From contig UQUN01000010.1 in assembly GCA_900544175.1 (NCBI GenBank), positions 1 through 64,000 on the forward strand: 64,000 nucleotides of DNA, in the 5' to 3' direction. Source of the stretch: an uncultured Alistipes sp. (lineage in GTDB: Bacteria; Bacteroidota; Bacteroidia; Bacteroidales; UBA932). Each line of letters begins with the position of its first letter. The first letter of the stretch is position 1. Below, piece by piece: positions 63,753 to 64,000 of this stretch. The position numbers and the translations under genes are program-made. The notes beneath the pieces are model-generated. The model worked only from the letters and a program-made list of their open reading frames with translations. It did no database searches and was not told the origin of the DNA.

Positions 63753-64000
63753 ATGGCAGATATCAATGTTAAAAAAGTAAAGACCACCGATCTGGAACTG
63801 AAAGACAGATTGGTAGCAGTACAGAGGGTTACCAAGGTAACCAAAGGCGGCCGCCACTTCAGTTTCGCTGCTATCGTAGTAGTCGGCGATGAGAAGGGTG
63901 TCGTAGGCTATGGTCTCGGAAAGGCCAATGAAGTTACTACAGCTATATCCAAGGGTATAGAGGACGCCAAGAAGAATCTCGTAAAAGTTCCTCTTAACAA
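63753..64000 (+). CDS. rpsE: 30S ribosomal protein S5, cut by the window edge
   Basis: The first 82 codons of S5. The start [20 protein letters not shown] follows rplR by five bases. [20 protein letters not shown] is the double-stranded RNA-binding S5 domain, which continues past the window as [10 protein letters not shown] and on. The gene appears intact as far as it is visible. Confidence 0.97.
   Translation, partial: MADINVKKVKTTDLELKDRLVAVQRVTKVTKGGRHFSFAAIVVVGDEKGVVGYGLGKANEVTTAISKGIEDAKKNLVKVPLN

Overview
The window reads as a stretch of chromosome from a member of the Bacteroidota, most likely order Bacteroidales; family and genus cannot be fixed by eye. Three things point there. Start codons are often preceded by the Bacteroidota -7 box TAnnTTTG rather than a TATAAT/TTGACA promoter. 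The gene families are typical of the phylum: BACON-domain lipoproteins, Omp28-like proteins, DUF4270, DUF4294, DUF3098, DUF4105, and a DUF6029-type outer-membrane protein. The housekeeping genes (rpsO, pnp, guaB, surA, ftsX, uppP, ribosomal proteins) look chromosomal. I see no phage, insertion sequence, CRISPR array, tRNA or rRNA gene.

Layout: 1-600 holds a dispersed structured repeat and the thi terminator. 601-3956 is a minus-strand thiamine operon (TPP riboswitch, thiE, thiC, thi4). 4023-8175 has a small barrel protein, a YgjP-like metallopeptidase, rpsO and pnp, followed at 8291 by a second copy of the repeat. 8719-12707 has a radical SAM protein, a YhcH family protein and a DUF4105 membrane protein on the minus strand, then an NlpC/P60 hydrolase. 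12723-18346 is guaB, a SurA-like lipoprotein, surA and an OstA-like gene. 18388-22861 is histidine degradation (hutH, hutI, ftcD). 22934-26380 is a fatty-acid-type cluster (fabH, fabF, fabZ, fabG).

26480-35218 is the most striking block. It has three paralogous lipoproteins, each with a BACON domain and a CxxC thioredoxin-like domain. With them are a TlpA-type thioredoxin, an outer-membrane barrel and a complete DsbD. Together they could carry reducing power from the inner membrane to the cell surface (inference). It is followed by two large BACON lipoproteins (35272-40383), one with calcium-loop and leucine-rich repeats, and by an outer-membrane protein paired with an 886-residue coiled-coil lipoprotein (41084-44589).

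44773-52795 carries a NagB/PIG-L fusion, DUF4294, lpxH, uppP, DUF3098, ftsX, a truncated GT5-like protein and a DUF4270 lipoprotein. 52930-59515 has acpP, purN and a full late biotin pathway (bioB, bioA, bioF, bioG, bioC, with bioD on the opposite strand). 59813-64000 is the distal part of the S10/spc ribosomal protein cluster. It starts at rplP behind its own promoter and runs off the window inside rpsE.
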